This document shows, piece after piece, positions 6,379 to 6,440 of a DNA stretch of 6,440 nucleotides. Within the stretch, counting starts at the first letter, position 1. Each line of letters opens with the position of its first letter. The stretch comes from Candidatus Aminicenans sakinawicola JGI OTU-1 (GTDB lineage Bacteria > Acidobacteriota > Aminicenantia > Aminicenantales > Aminicenantaceae). The notes beneath the pieces were generated by a model that saw nothing but the letters and a program-made list of their open reading frames with translations, did no database searches and was not told the origin of the DNA. The stretch spans positions 9,628-16,067 of the forward strand of contig AWNV01000038.1 of the NCBI GenBank assembly GCA_000493965.1. Reading direction: 5' to 3'. Both the position numbers and the translations under genes were made by a program.

Positions 6379-6440
6379 TGTCAACGCAAAGTGAAAATGT
6401 CCGGTTCTTAGCAACGTGAAAATTTCCGGTTTGCTTCATT
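6379..6440 (+). mobile_element. Terminal end of a probable IS21-family insertion sequence
   Basis: From 6379 the sequence begins TGTCAACGCAAAGTGAAAAT and carries two copies of a GTGAAAAT-(G/T)-TCCGG motif. Ends starting TGT followed by repeated GTGAAAAT-type blocks are typical of IS21-family elements, where the transposase IstA binds multiple terminal repeats. Only about 62 bp are visible. The transposase genes, the other end and the target duplication are outside the window, so the family call rests on terminus style alone. Confidence 0.5.
6386..6431 (+). repeat. Two direct 21-bp repeats in the IS terminus
   Basis: The copies at 6386-6406 (GCAAAGTGAAAATGTCCGGTT) and 6411-6431 differ at two positions (A to C and G to T, 19 of 21 identical). 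Their starts are 25 bp apart. The arrangement fits tandem transposase-binding sites at an IS21-type end. Confidence 0.8.

Noticed and set aside
6357..6384. Two TGTCAA copies (6357-6362 and 6379-6384) as a target-site duplication or double promoter
   Set aside because: A target duplication should flank both ends of the IS, not sit 22 bp away on one side. The IS-borne copy, read as TTGACA, has no suitably spaced -10 element.
1..6440. tRNA or rRNA genes, CRISPR array, riboswitch or strong rho-independent terminator
   Set aside because: Almost all sequence is the one coding frame, and the small remaining region shows no regular repeat-spacer pattern, cloverleaf or GC-hairpin-plus-T-run.

Overview
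The window comes from a Gram-negative (diderm) bacterium. It encodes parts of the inner-to-outer-membrane machinery (TamB and Omp85/POTRA) plus a YihY/BrkB-type inner-membrane protein. Base composition is moderate. The sequence style would fit a deltaproteobacterium-like (Desulfobacterota) lineage, but nothing here fixes the taxonomy. All recognisable coding is on the minus strand.

Reading with the genes, from right to left: (1) 6379-6440 looks like one end of an insertion sequence, probably IS21 family, with two near-identical 21-bp repeats. (2) 6057-6378 is a short region of gene debris. It holds a near-consensus sigma70-type promoter pointing leftward, a proline-rich open fragment lacking a start, and a 29-codon ORF behind a very good Shine-Dalgarno. 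(3) 5604-6056 encodes the C-terminal half of a YihY/BrkB (UPF0761) membrane protein; its N-terminal half is not recognisable. (4) From 5594 to the left edge runs one uninterrupted reading frame of at least 1864 codons, which fills 87% of the window.

I translated this long frame codon by codon and found no stop. Its first ~1425 residues are a complete TamB-like protein: an N-terminal signal anchor, a long beta-rich AsmA-like body, and the conserved C-terminal TamB (DUF490) domain. Without a stop, restart or second signal peptide, and after a linker of only ~22 residues, the same frame continues into five successive POTRA domains. It then enters the first strand of an Omp85 (BamA/TamA) beta-barrel, where the window ends.

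This is therefore a natural TamB-Omp85 fusion. In the usual arrangement TamA (outer-membrane Omp85 protein) and TamB (inner-membrane-anchored periplasmic conduit) are separate proteins, and the C-terminus of TamB docks on the POTRA domains of its partner. Here the two are covalently joined exactly at that contact. The predicted product is one polypeptide anchored in the inner membrane by its N-terminus, crossing the periplasm, and inserting in the outer membrane by its C-terminus. It is the main point of interest. The barrel lies outside the window, so the BamA-like versus TamA-like nature of the Omp85 half is inferred only from the POTRA count.
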